The notes under the pieces were generated by a model, which worked only from the letters and a program-made list of their open reading frames with translations, had not been told where the DNA came from and searched no databases. The position numbers and the translations under genes were made by a program. Positions 8,945 to 17,072 of a DNA stretch of 64,000 nt are shown here, piece by piece; the stretch's first letter is position 1; each line of letters opens with the position of its first letter. Origin of the DNA: Sphingomonas sp. Leaf22 (GTDB lineage Bacteria > Pseudomonadota > Alphaproteobacteria > Sphingomonadales > Sphingomonadaceae); NCBI RefSeq assembly GCF_001421715.1, contig NZ_LMKP01000004.1, positions 1-64,000 on the forward strand, in the 5' to 3' direction.

Positions 8945-11644
8945 TTACGCGAAGGCGCTGAAATCCTTGCCCGCTGCGGCGTCGAGCATCCGTCGTTCGA
9001 GCGACTTTAGCCGTAACTGGCCGGTGATGCGGTCACCGGTCAGGTCGGTGACGTAAAAGGTGTCGACCGCGCGTTCGCCATAGGTGGCGACATGGGCGGA
9101 GTGCAGCGTCACCTTCGACTGGAACAGCGCCTGCGCCAGATGGTGGAGCAGCGCGGGGCGGTCGCGGGCATTAACCTCGATCACGGTGAAGCGATTCGAG
9201 GCGGCATTGTCGATCAGGACGTTCGGCTCGATCGGGAAGGCTTCCGCACGGACACGCGAGAGCGGCTTGGCAGCGAGGCGGTCGGTCAGTTTCATGCGAT
9301 TGGCCAGTGCGTCGGCGATCGCCGTCTTCAGCCGCTGCAACTGCCCCGCTTCGTCGAACGGACCGCCCAGCGGATTCTGGACGAGGAAATTGTCGAGCGC
9401 CATGCCGGTACGCGTCGTATGAATGCGCGCATCGATGATGTTGCCGCCCGCCGCGTGGATCGCCCCGGCGATGCGATAGAACAGCCCCGGATGATCGGCG
9501 GCATGGACGGTGACGACGGTTGCGCCGCGATCCTCGTCGACGCTGGTTTCGATCGTCAGGCGCACGTCGCCCGACTGATCAACCATCCGCGCATTGGCGG
9601 CGATCACGTCGTCGGGCTCGGCGATCCAATAGGCCGGCGGCAGGTGCCGGACATAGGCTGCCAGCGTATCCTTGTCCCAACCCAGCGTCTCCCGCAGCCG
9701 TTCCTGCTTTTCGGCAATGCGTTCGTCGCGGCCGCGCTGCTTGTGGCCAAGACGCAGCACTTCCTCGGCGGTTTCGAACAAGGTGGTCAGCAACTGCCGT
9801 TTCCACCCGTTCCATGTGCCGGGACCGACCGCGCGGATATCGACGACGGTTAGCACCAGCAACATGCGCAGCCGCTGCGGCGATTGCACGACGCTGGTGA
9901 AGTCGAGGATCGTCTTAAAGTCACTAAGGTCACGCTTGAACGCCGTTGCCGACATCAACAGGTGATAGCGGACCAGCCATGCGACCGTCTCGGTCTCGGC
10001 CGGGGTCAGGCCCAGCCGGGGGCACAGCCGTTCGGCGACTTCGGCCCCCAGGATCGAATGATCGCCGCCCCGGCCCTTGGCAATGTCGTGGCACAGGACC
10101 GCGACGAAGAGCGCGCGCCGCTGGACGATGCCGCCGAACAGGGCGGTCGACAGCGGATGCTCCTCGCGACAGATGCCGCGTTCGACCTGCGACAACAGGC
10201 CGATCATGCGGATCGTGTGCTCGTCGACGGTATAATGATGGTACATGTCGAACTGCATCTGCGCGACGATGCGGCCGAAATCGGGAATGAAGCGGCCGAA
10301 CACGCCGCACTCGTTCATCCAGCGCAGCACCAGCTCGGGGTCGCGCGGCGACGTCAGCACGTCGAGAAACAGCTGGTTGGCGCGGGGATGCGAACGGACA
10401 TGCGCCGCCATGCGCGCGTCACGCGACGCCGCGCGCATCGCCAGCGGATGGATTTCCAGCCCGTGCAAATCGGCAAGCGCGAAGATTTCGATCAACCGCA
10501 CCGGGTCCTGCGCGAAGAAATCGTCCTTGGGCAGCGCGAGGCGGCCGCGGTCGAGCACGAAGCCGTTCAACCGCCGCGGCCGCCGTCGCAGCCGCGGGAG
10601 ACCGAACCGGCTGCCCCGCGCGGCATAGGTTTCGTCGAGATGGCTGAGGAACATGCCGGTCAGGTCGCCGACCCGCTTCGCCTGCAGAAAATAATATTGC
10701 ATGAAGCGTTCGACGCGCGATTTGCCGACCCGGTCGCTGTAGCGCATCCGCGTCGCGATCTCGGTCTGCACATCGAAGGTCAGCCGTTCTTCGGCACGGC
10801 CGGTGATGAGGTGGAGGTGACAGCGCACCGCCCACAGGAAATCCTCGGCCCGGTTGAACTTGCGCAATTCAGGCGCGCTGAGCAGCCCGACCCGCACCAG
10901 ATCGGCCGCACGGCGGACGTTATAGGCGTATTTGCCGATCCAGAAGAGGGCGTGCAGGTCGCGCAGCCCCCCCTTTCCTTCCTTCACATTGGGTTCGACG
11001 ACATAGCGAGTGTCGCCCATCCGCTTGTGCCGGGCATCGCGCTCGGCCAGTTTTTCGGCGATGAAGGTCCGCGCGGTCCCGTCCTGCACCTCGTTCTTGA
11101 AGCGCTGCGCCGCTTCGCCATACAGCGCGGTGTCGCCCCATACATAGCGCGCCTCGACCAGCGCGGTGCGGATGGTGACGTCGCCCTTCGCCTGCCGGAC
11201 CATCTCGTCGAGCGAACGCGACGAATGACCGACCTTCAGCCCGAGATCCCATAGCGCGTAGAGGATCGATTCGATGACCTGTTCGGACCAGGGCGTCTGC
11301 TTCCACGGCGTCAGCACGCCGATATCGACGTCCGAATGGGGGGCCATTTCCCCCCGCCCATAGCCACCGACCGCGATCAGCGTCATCCGTTCGGCCGCGG
11401 TCGGATTATGGTTCGGGTGGACGTGTTCGACGATGAAGCCGGCGAGCGCGACGAGGATCGCGTCGGTCAGATAGGCATAGGCGGCGGACGTCTCCAGCCC
11501 GTGGCTGGGGTTGGCATTCAGCCGCCGTTCGATCTCCCCCCGACCGCGCACCATCGCGTCGCGCAGCACGGCGGTCGCGGCACGGCGCAGGGCCGTGCCG
11601 TCCTGACCGCCGGTGCAGAGTGCCGCGAGCGACGCCGCCAGCAC
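8945..11644 (-). CDS. glnD: Bifunctional [protein-PII] uridylyltransferase/uridylyl-removing enzyme
   Basis: Sensor of glutamine that adds or removes UMP on PII proteins, setting nitrogen assimilation. From the GTG start the 899 residues show the nucleotidyltransferase motif GGYGRGEMAPHSDVDIGVL (about residues 93-111). The central helical region and an HD domain (CHDIAKGRGGDHS) follow. Two C-terminal ACT domains come last (VTVHAADHPGLFYRIAGAIH and IEVNARDRPALLHHLAQALF). Homologues usually carry about 25-30 residues before this point. An in-frame CTG at 11728, overlapping the grpE stop (CTGA) with GGAGG upstream, would supply exactly that, so the true gene may be 8945..11728. It is cotranscribed with hrcA-grpE by position. 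Confidence 0.95.
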   Translation of the reverse strand: MLAASLAALCTGGQDGTALRRAATAVLRDAMVRGRGEIERRLNANPSHGLETSAAYAYLTDAILVALAGFIVEHVHPNHNPTAAERMTLIAVGGYGRGEMAPHSDVDIGVLTPWKQTPWSEQVIESILYALWDLGLKVGHSSRSLDEMVRQAKGDVTIRTALVEARYVWGDTALYGEAAQRFKNEVQDGTARTFIAEKLAERDARHKRMGDTRYVVEPNVKEGKGGLRDLHALFWIGKYAYNVRRAADLVRVGLLSAPELRKFNRAEDFLWAVRCHLHLITGRAEERLTFDVQTEIATRMRYSDRVGKSRVERFMQYYFLQAKRVGDLTGMFLSHLDETYAARGSRFGLPRLRRRPRRLNGFVLDRGRLALPKDDFFAQDPVRLIEIFALADLHGLEIHPLAMRAASRDARMAAHVRSHPRANQLFLDVLTSPRDPELVLRWMNECGVFGRFIPDFGRIVAQMQFDMYHHYTVDEHTIRMIGLLSQVERGICREEHPLSTALFGGIVQRRALFVAVLCHDIAKGRGGDHSILGAEVAERLCPRLGLTPAETETVAWLVRYHLLMSATAFKRDLSDFKTILDFTSVVQSPQRLRMLLVLTVVDIRAVGPGTWNGWKRQLLTTLFETAEEVLRLGHKQRGRDERIAEKQERLRETLGWDKDTLAAYVRHLPPAYWIAEPDDVIAANARMVDQSGDVRLTIETSVDEDRGATVVTVHAADHPGLFYRIAGAIHAAGGNIIDARIHTTRTGMALDNFLVQNPLGGPFDEAGQLQRLKTAIADALANRMKLTDRLAAKPLSRVRAEAFPIEPNVLIDNAASNRFTVIEVNARDRPALLHHLAQALFQSKVTLHSAHVATYGERAVDTFYVTDLTGDRITGQLRLKSLERRMLDAAAGKDFSAFA

Positions 11645-11724
11645 CGCCGGCTCGACGATCGCCTCTGGATGGACGATCCGTTCGAACCGGGGCGGCGTGG
11701 CCAGGTCGGGCCGAACCGTGTCGC

Positions 11725-12282
11725 TCAGGCCCCGCCCTCCGGCGTCTTGGCCACGCCGACCAGCGCCGGCCGCAGCAACCGGTCGCGGATCATGTAACCG
11801 GTCTGGATTTCCTGCACGACCGTGCCCGGTGCGACGTCGTTCGACGGCACCTCGAACATCGCCTGATGCTTGTTGGGGTCGAGCGTCTCGCCAATCGCCA
11901 CCATCTTGGTGATGCCATGGCGGCCGAAGATGCTTTCCAACTCGCGCCCGGTCGCTTCGAGGCCGACGATCAGGCCCTTCAGCCGGTCGTCGCCGCGCAG
12001 GTCGTCGGGGATCGCCGACAGCGCGCGCGACAGATTGTCGGCCACCGACAGGATGTCGCGCGAGAACGCGGTCGCGGCATAGGCGCGGGCGTCGGCCACT
12101 TCCTTTTCGGCGCGGCGGCGCACATTCTGCAGATCGGCCCGGGCATACAGGGTTTCGGCCTGCGAATCGGCCAGCTTCGCTTCGAGGTCGGCGAGGCGAT
12201 CCGCTTCGGCGACTTCGGGCGCGGCCTCGGCGGTGGCTTCGCGCAGGTCGTTCGTATCGTCGTTGGCGGGAGTGTCGTTCAT
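11725..12282 (-). CDS. grpE: Nucleotide exchange factor GrpE
   Basis: Cochaperone that releases ADP from DnaK. The 185 residues have an acidic N-terminus and a long alpha-helix/coiled coil (LADLEAKLADSQAETLYARA, DLQNVRRRAEKEV). The beta-domain at the C-terminus includes DPNKHQAMFEVP and GTVVQEIQTGYMIRDRLLRP, the family signature. Start MNDTPAND at 12282 is preceded by a purine-rich AGAAGAGA. It lies 20 nt after hrcA, a classic heat-shock pair. Its stop overlaps a possible CTG start of glnD. No CIRCE element was seen upstream of this pair. Confidence 0.96.
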   Translation of the reverse strand: MNDTPANDDTNDLREATAEAAPEVAEADRLADLEAKLADSQAETLYARADLQNVRRRAEKEVADARAYAATAFSRDILSVADNLSRALSAIPDDLRGDDRLKGLIVGLEATGRELESIFGRHGITKMVAIGETLDPNKHQAMFEVPSNDVAPGTVVQEIQTGYMIRDRLLRPALVGVAKTPEGGA

Positions 12283-12302
12283 TCCGGTCTCTTCTTGTCC
12301 TG

Positions 12303-13343
12303 TCAGCCGAGCAGCCGCGTCAGGGTCGCGGCGGTGAAATCCACCATGGGCACGACGCGGGCATAGTTCAACCGGACAGGCCCGATCACGCCGACGACGC
12401 CGACCACGCGCCCGTCCAGCGCGCGGACCGGCTTGGCGATGACCGACGATCCGGTCAATGCGAACAATTTGTTTTCCGATCCGATGAAGATGCGCGCGGC
12501 ATCGCCGTCCTGTGCCGATTCGAGCAGGCGGGCGATCTCTTCCTTGCCCTCCAGTTCGTCGAGCAATTGGCGCACGCGGTCGAGGTCGTGGGCGGCAGCG
12601 GGATCGATCAGCCGGGCCTGTCCGCGCACGATCAGCACCGGACGCTGTCCCCCATCCTCGCTCCACATCGCCAAACCGGCCTCGACCAGCACGCGGGCAG
12701 TCGCATCGAGTTCGGCGCGTTCCTGCCCGATCTCGCGCAGGATGCGGGCGCGGGCCTCGCTCAAGGTCAGGCCGGACAGCCGCGCCGTCAGGTAATTGCC
12801 CGCCTCGACCAGTGCCGCAACGCCGGTGCCGGGTGCGACGTCGAGCACGCGGTTCTCGACCGATCCGTCGGCCCCGACCAGCACCGCCAGCGCGCGGGTG
12901 CCCGACAGCAGCACGAACGACACCTGTTTGAGCACCGGTTCGCGCTTGGGGACCAGCACCACGCCGGCACTGGCGGACAGGCCGGACAAGGCAGCGGCGG
13001 TGCCGGCCAATGCCTCCTCGACCGGGCCAGCGGTATCGGCCTGTGCCTCGATCGTCGCGCGTTCCTGAGCGGAGGGCTCCATCGCGTGCATCATGCCGTC
13101 GACGAACAGGCGGAGACCCGTTTCGGTCGGCATCCGCCCCGCGCTGACATGCGGCGCGGCAAGCAGGCCGGCCTCCTCCAGATCCTGCATCACCCCCCGG
13201 ATCGATGCGGGCGAAAGGTTCAAGCCGGAGAGTTGCGCGATGGTGCGCGACCCGACCGGCGCACCCGTCGACAAATAGCTGTCGACCACGATCCGAAACA
13301 CGTCGCGGGCGCGGTCGGTCAATTCATGGATCGGTTGGGGCAT
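12303..13343 (-). CDS. hrcA: Heat-inducible transcription repressor HrcA
   Basis: Winged-helix repressor of heat-shock operons, binding CIRCE and needing GroEL for activity. The 346 residues begin MPQPIHELTDRARDVFRIVV. The DNA-binding part has GAPVGSRTIAQLSGLNLSPA and SIRGVMQDLEEAGLL; a GAF-like dimer domain follows and the protein ends VDFTAATLTRLLG. The frame runs further upstream through repeat DNA, but family N-termini match the start at 13343. grpE follows after 20 nt. Upstream lies a palindromic repeat cluster and then rph in the opposite direction, the usual alphaproteobacterial hrcA/rph neighbourhood with an inserted lipoprotein gene. Confidence 0.95.
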   Translation of the reverse strand: MPQPIHELTDRARDVFRIVVDSYLSTGAPVGSRTIAQLSGLNLSPASIRGVMQDLEEAGLLAAPHVSAGRMPTETGLRLFVDGMMHAMEPSAQERATIEAQADTAGPVEEALAGTAAALSGLSASAGVVLVPKREPVLKQVSFVLLSGTRALAVLVGADGSVENRVLDVAPGTGVAALVEAGNYLTARLSGLTLSEARARILREIGQERAELDATARVLVEAGLAMWSEDGGQRPVLIVRGQARLIDPAAAHDLDRVRQLLDELEGKEEIARLLESAQDGDAARIFIGSENKLFALTGSSVIAKPVRALDGRVVGVVGVIGPVRLNYARVVPMVDFTAATLTRLLG

Positions 13344-13383
13344 GGGGGGAATGTAGGGCGGGAGCGGCTCGCGGAAAAGCCAA

Positions 13384-13518
13384 TCCTCCCCACTCCGTCG
13401 GGAGGGGGACCGCCGCGAAGCGGTGGTGGAGGGGGTTGGCCTTACGACGCGACCGGGCCGTGTGCCGCGCTCCCCCTCCACCAGCTTCGCTGGTCCCCCT
13501 CCCCGTGCCGGGGAGGAG
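13384..13518. repeat. Class A palindromic repeat pair
   Basis: Two opposed copies of a GC-rich palindromic unit: CTCCCC...GGGAGGGGGACC followed by a small GCGAAGC-type hairpin and GGTGGAGGGGG, then its reverse form ending CCGGGGAGGAG. The same unit recurs at 29692-29825, 52343-52393 and 52737-52850. It fills the gap between hrcA and the DUF6438 gene and touches the stop codon of the latter. Confidence 0.85.
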
Positions 13519-14022
13519 TTAGTTGGCGGCGATGAACTGCCCGATCGGCAATTCCTTCACCGCCCCCCGCAACGCCGCACCGGTCCGGCCGTCATCCGCC
13601 GCACCGCAGCCGAAATAATAGGACAGCCGCTGCGACGCGCCGCTGATTTCGTTCCAACGGATATCGACCGAGGGCATGTCGGTCGGCGCATTCTCGCATC
13701 CCGGCTGGCCCGGTTGCAGCAGCCGGTCGCCCTGCGCCGGACGATAAGGGCGTATCTTCGCGGCGAACGCCCGATATTGCGCCGGCGTCGCCCGGAACAC
13801 ACGCGTGCCGGTGACTGCGGTGAAGCGACGCCCCTCGAACACGCCCGAACCGTCGGGCTGAATGGTCACCGAATAGACCGGACAGGTGCCGAAGCACGGC
13901 GATGTCTCATAGGTGATCGTCTCGCGCTCGATCGCGACCGGCGCACCTTCGGTGGTCGTATTGCCGACCGCCATCACGCAGCCGCCGAGTATCGGCAGCA
14001 ATCCCAAGGCAATGATCTTCAT
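13519..14022 (-). CDS. DUF6438 family lipoprotein
   Basis: A 167-residue secreted lipoprotein. The signal peptide MKIIALGLLPILGGC ends in a lipobox (LGGC, Cys15). The body has YETSPCFGTCPVYSVTIQPD, the hallmark of the DUF6438 family, with paired cysteines C-x3-C, and later cysteines at PGCEN and YYFGCG that probably form disulfides. No enzymatic motif is visible and the function is unknown. It sits between hrcA and rph, normally adjacent genes, bounded by palindromic repeats on its 3' side. Confidence 0.8.
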   Translation of the reverse strand: MKIIALGLLPILGGCVMAVGNTTTEGAPVAIERETITYETSPCFGTCPVYSVTIQPDGSGVFEGRRFTAVTGTRVFRATPAQYRAFAAKIRPYRPAQGDRLLQPGQPGCENAPTDMPSVDIRWNEISGASQRLSYYFGCGAADDGRTGAALRGAVKELPIGQFIAAN

Positions 14023-14139
14023 GAAGCCGCTCCCTGTTACGGGCCCGTCGTTTCGGACCCGTCACAGCGGCGTACCGCGCGGCGACTGGCGCGGCGATGA
14101 ACGGACGGCTAGGACTTCTAAAAATTTCAGGAGATTCCC

Positions 14140-14856
14140 ATGCGCCCATCCGGCCGCGCCCCCGACGAAATGCGCAGCATCACGATCCAGACGAACTTCA
14201 CCCGCCATGCCGAAGGATCATGCCTGATCGGGTTCGGCGATACCAAGGTGCTGGTGACCGCCTCGCTCGAGGAACGCCTGCCGCCATGGCTGCGCGGCAA
14301 GGGCGAAGGCTGGGTGACGGCCGAATATGGCATGCTCCCCCGCGCCACCCATACCCGCAGCAGCCGTGAGGCGGCCAAGGGCAAGCAGTCGGGCCGGACG
14401 CAGGAGATCCAGCGGCTGATCGGGCGCTCCCTTCGGGCAGTGGTCGATCTGAAGGCGCTGGGCGAGCGGCAGATCACGCTGGATTGCGACGTGATCCAGG
14501 CCGATGGCGGCACCCGCACCGCGTCGATCTCCGGCGCATGGGTCGCGCTGCGGCTCGCGGTCGACGGTTTGATGCGTGAGGGCAAGCTGGAGGTCGATCC
14601 GATCAGCCGGCAGGTCGCGGCGGTGAGCTGCGGCATCCATCAGGGTACGCCGGTGCTCGACCTCGACTATATCGAGGATTCGGCCGCCGATGCCGACGCA
14701 AATTTCGTACTGACCAGCGACAACAACATCGCCGAGGTACAGGCCACCGCCGAGGGCGCATGCTATGACGAGGAGGCGCTGTTGCGGCTGCTGCGCCTCG
14801 CCCGCATCGGCTGCGGCCGCATCTTCGCCGAGCAGCTGCGGGCGACCGGCCGATGA
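14140..14856 (+). CDS. rph: Ribonuclease PH
   Basis: Phosphorolytic 3'-5' exoribonuclease that trims tRNA 3' ends and stable RNA precursors. The 238 residues start [20 protein letters not shown]. They carry [20 protein letters not shown] and [20 protein letters not shown] (phosphate/RNA contacts), then [20 protein letters not shown] (catalytic aspartates) and [15 protein letters not shown]. Length is typical. AGGAGA lies upstream of the ATG. The stop overlaps the rdgB start (ATGA), so the two are translationally coupled. Confidence 0.97.
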   Translation: MRPSGRAPDEMRSITIQTNFTRHAEGSCLIGFGDTKVLVTASLEERLPPWLRGKGEGWVTAEYGMLPRATHTRSSREAAKGKQSGRTQEIQRLIGRSLRAVVDLKALGERQITLDCDVIQADGGTRTASISGAWVALRLAVDGLMREGKLEVDPISRQVAAVSCGIHQGTPVLDLDYIEDSAADADANFVLTSDNNIAEVQATAEGACYDEEALLRLLRLARIGCGRIFAEQLRATGR

Positions 14857-15482
14857 GCGGCGAGGGCAAGGAGCCACAGGCGATCCGCAAGCTGCAGCCG
14901 GGCAAGCTGGTGATCGCCAGCCACAATCCCGGCAAGATCCGCGAGATCGCGGCGCTGCTCGGGCCGTACGGCGTCACCCCGATCTCGGCGGGCGAACTCG
15001 ACCTGCCCGAGCCGGAAGAGACCGGCACGACCTTCGTCGCCAATGCCGAGCTGAAGGCGTTGCAGGCCGCCGACCTGTCGGGCCTGCCGGCGCTGGCCGA
15101 TGACAGCGGCCTGTGCGTCGAGGCGCTGAACGGCGAGCCGGGCATCTTTTCGGCGCGCTGGGCCGGGGCGTCGAAGGACTTCACCGCGGCGATGCGGCTG
15201 GTCGAGGACCGGATGCAGGCGACTGGCCCGGATCACAGCCGCGCGGCGCACTTCGTCTGCGCGCTGGCACTCGCATGGCCCGATGGTCATGTCGAATGGT
15301 TCGAAGGGCGCGTCGACGGCAAGCTGGTCTGGCCGCCGCGTGGGGAACATGGCTTCGGCTATGACCCGATGTTCGTTCAGGACGGCATGGACCAGAGCTA
15401 TGGCGAGATCGATCCCGACCACAAGCATTCGATCAGCCACCGTGCCGATGCCTTTGCGCAGTTGGTGAAGGCGGTGTTCTGA
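14853..15482 (+). CDS. rdgB: dITP/XTP pyrophosphatase
   Basis: House-cleaning hydrolase that removes ITP, dITP and XTP from the nucleotide pool, giving the monophosphate and pyrophosphate. The 209 residues start [10 protein letters not shown]. They show the family N-terminus [20 protein letters not shown], substrate motif [19 protein letters not shown] and catalytic motif [32 protein letters not shown] and [10 protein letters not shown] close the protein. It overlaps rph by 4 nt. The hemW gene that often follows in related genomes is absent; a repeat element lies there instead. Confidence 0.95.
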   Translation: MSGEGKEPQAIRKLQPGKLVIASHNPGKIREIAALLGPYGVTPISAGELDLPEPEETGTTFVANAELKALQAADLSGLPALADDSGLCVEALNGEPGIFSARWAGASKDFTAAMRLVEDRMQATGPDHSRAAHFVCALALAWPDGHVEWFEGRVDGKLVWPPRGEHGFGYDPMFVQDGMDQSYGEIDPDHKHSISHRADAFAQLVKAVF

Positions 15483-15488
15483 GAGGTT

Positions 15489-15629
15489 GTTTGAAAATGC
15501 GCCATGGCGCATTTTTGCGGTACCGGCCCGCTCCCCCTCCCGGCCACCCACACGGTATGCTGATGGGTGGTCGGGAGGGGGAGCGGGCCGGTACCGCCTT
15601 GAAACTCGCCCTTTCGCGAGTTTCCAGAC
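15489..15629. repeat. MITE-like element, copy 1, with nested hairpin
   Basis: Bounded by GTTTGAAAATGCGC (15489-15502) and GCGAGTTTCCAGAC (15616-15629), imperfect versions of the 14-bp terminal inverted repeats of the copy at 27324-27397. Inside sits a large hairpin with 34-bp arms differing at one base (15517-15550 and 15564-15597), which the other copy lacks. Confidence 0.75.
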
Positions 15630-15708
15630 GGACCCCAAGGCCGGATCGGGCGTACCGCAGGGAACGCCCGCCCGTGTCCGGGCATTGGACGCCGCGAAAG
15701 GAATTCCA

Positions 15709-15924
15709 ATGCCCGACGCGATCACCGAAACCCGCCACCGCGAGATCGCGGTCGAGCATCTGCTGTTCTGGACGATGCGCTATGTCGAGGAACAGCATCC
15801 CGGCCTGCTCGATTCGCTGGAGGCCAGCCTCGACAAGCTGGGCGACCCGAGTCCGGGTGGCGACAAGAATGACGGGGCCGTGCGGCATATCGCTGCAAAG
15901 ATGATCGCCGGCGCGCGGGGCTGA
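15709..15924 (+). CDS. Small conserved-looking protein, function unknown
   Basis: I do not recognise it. A 71-residue soluble protein with start MPDAITETRH and AAAGGA 6 nt upstream of the ATG. It is predicted mostly helical (EIAVEHLLFWTMRYVEEQHP, LLDSLEASLDKLG) and ends VRHIAAKMIAGARG. Composition and codon use match coding DNA of this genome. It has no signal peptide and no obvious metal or nucleotide motif. It lies between the rdgB repeat element and a hairpin terminator, so it is probably a single-gene unit. Confidence 0.65.
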   Translation: MPDAITETRHREIAVEHLLFWTMRYVEEQHPGLLDSLEASLDKLGDPSPGGDKNDGAVRHIAAKMIAGARG

Positions 15925-15934
15925 ACCGCCCGCT

Positions 15935-15960
15935 CGTCACCCCTGCGATCAGGGGTGACG
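15935..15960. terminator. Hairpin between convergent genes
   Basis: CGTCACCCCT and AGGGGTGACG pair as a 10-bp stem around a 6-nt loop, 11 bp after the small gene's stop and facing the 3' end of the glycosyltransferase. There is no clear T-run, so it is a possible bidirectional terminator only. Confidence 0.5.
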
Positions 15961-16016
15961 TTGGGGCTTCGCCCGATGAACAGGTGCTACCGGGACCCGG
16001 TGCGGAGGTCCCTCCC

Positions 16017-17072
16017 CTACGCCGCCACCGGCGTGTCATCCGTTGTCAGGCCGGCATCGACCAGATTGCCGACGAACTGGTCGGTGCAGTGCGACCAGCA
16101 ATAGCCGGTGCCGACACGGACACAGGCGTCGCGGTCGGCGGTCAGCGCCTGTTCGACCGCCGCCGCCAGATCGGTGTCGAGCGCGCCGATACGTTCGCCG
16201 CCGCCGCCCGTCCCGTCCAGTCCGATCACGTCGAGCGGCCCCGGCACCGGATAGGCGGCGACCGGGGTGCCGCAGGCCAGCGCCTCGATCATGACGAGGC
16301 CGAACGTGTCGGTGCGGCTGGGAAAGACCAGCACATCGGCAGCGCGATAGGCAGCGGCGAGCGCCGCGCCCTGCTTCACCCCGACGAATTGCGCCAGCGG
16401 ATAGCGCCGCTCCAGATCGGCGCGCGCCGGGCCGTCCCCCACCAGCAGCTTGGTGCCCGGCGTATCGAGCGCGAGGAACGCCTCGATATTCTTTTCGATG
16501 GCGATGCGCCCGACATGGAGCAGGATCGGGCGCGGCAGCGTCGCCACGTCGAGCTGCGCGCCATCGGGCTTGAACAGCGACAGGTCGACGCCGCGCGACC
16601 AGCGCCGGGTATGGGCGATGCCATGGTCGTGAAGCGCGCCGGCGACGCGCGCGGTCGCGGTCATGACCCCGCTGGCCGCCGCATGGAAGCGGCGCAGGAA
16701 CGGCCAGAACAGCCCGGCCGGCAAATGCGTGCGCATCGCCAGATAGTCGGCGAAATTGGTGTGGAACGAGGTGGTGAAGCGCGCCCCCCGCCCCCGGCAC
16801 CACCGCCGCGCCGCCCAGCCGAGCGGTCCTTCGGTGGCGATATGGATCGCGTCGGGGTGGAAGGCGGCCATCCGACGGCCGAGTTCGGAACCGCAGCCGA
16901 ACGCCAGCCGTATTTCGGGATAGCCGGGACATGGCCGGGTGGCGAAACCGTCGGGGGTAAAGGTTTCGACCACATGGCCGCGGTGTTGCAGGCGAGAGAT
17001 CGTCGTTTGCAGCGTGCGGACGACGCCGTTGACCTGCGGGCTCCACGCATCGCTGACGATGGCGATCCTCAC
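16017..17072 (-). CDS. GT4-family glycosyltransferase, probable membrane glycolipid synthase (Agt-like)
   Basis: A 351-residue GT-B fold glycosyltransferase. The N-terminal Rossmann half starts VRIAIVSDAWSPQVNGVVRT. The acceptor side has TTSFHTNFADYLAMR. The donor half has ILLHVGRIAIEKNIEAF, then FPSRTDTFGLVMIEALACGT, the nucleotide-sugar binding E-x7-E-type motif with Asp at the first acidic position. GTG 17072 is the start because it overlaps the stop of the upstream metallophosphoesterase (GTGA), showing tight coupling. In Rhizobiales and marine roseobacters an equivalent pair, PlcP phospholipase C plus the processive glycosyltransferase Agt, replaces phospholipids with glycolipids under phosphate limitation. 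By analogy this enzyme would glycosylate diacylglycerol; that step is inference. A sphingolipid or exopolysaccharide acceptor is possible. Confidence 0.85.
   Translation of the reverse strand: MRIAIVSDAWSPQVNGVVRTLQTTISRLQHRGHVVETFTPDGFATRPCPGYPEIRLAFGCGSELGRRMAAFHPDAIHIATEGPLGWAARRWCRGRGARFTTSFHTNFADYLAMRTHLPAGLFWPFLRRFHAAASGVMTATARVAGALHDHGIAHTRRWSRGVDLSLFKPDGAQLDVATLPRPILLHVGRIAIEKNIEAFLALDTPGTKLLVGDGPARADLERRYPLAQFVGVKQGAALAAAYRAADVLVFPSRTDTFGLVMIEALACGTPVAAYPVPGPLDVIGLDGTGGGGERIGALDTDLAAAVEQALTADRDACVRVGTGYCWSHCTDQFVGNLVDAGLTTDDTPVAA

Noticed and set aside
12280..13400. CIRCE element near hrcA-grpE
   Set aside because: The expected TTAGCACTC-N9-GAGTGCTAA was not found upstream of hrcA or grpE.
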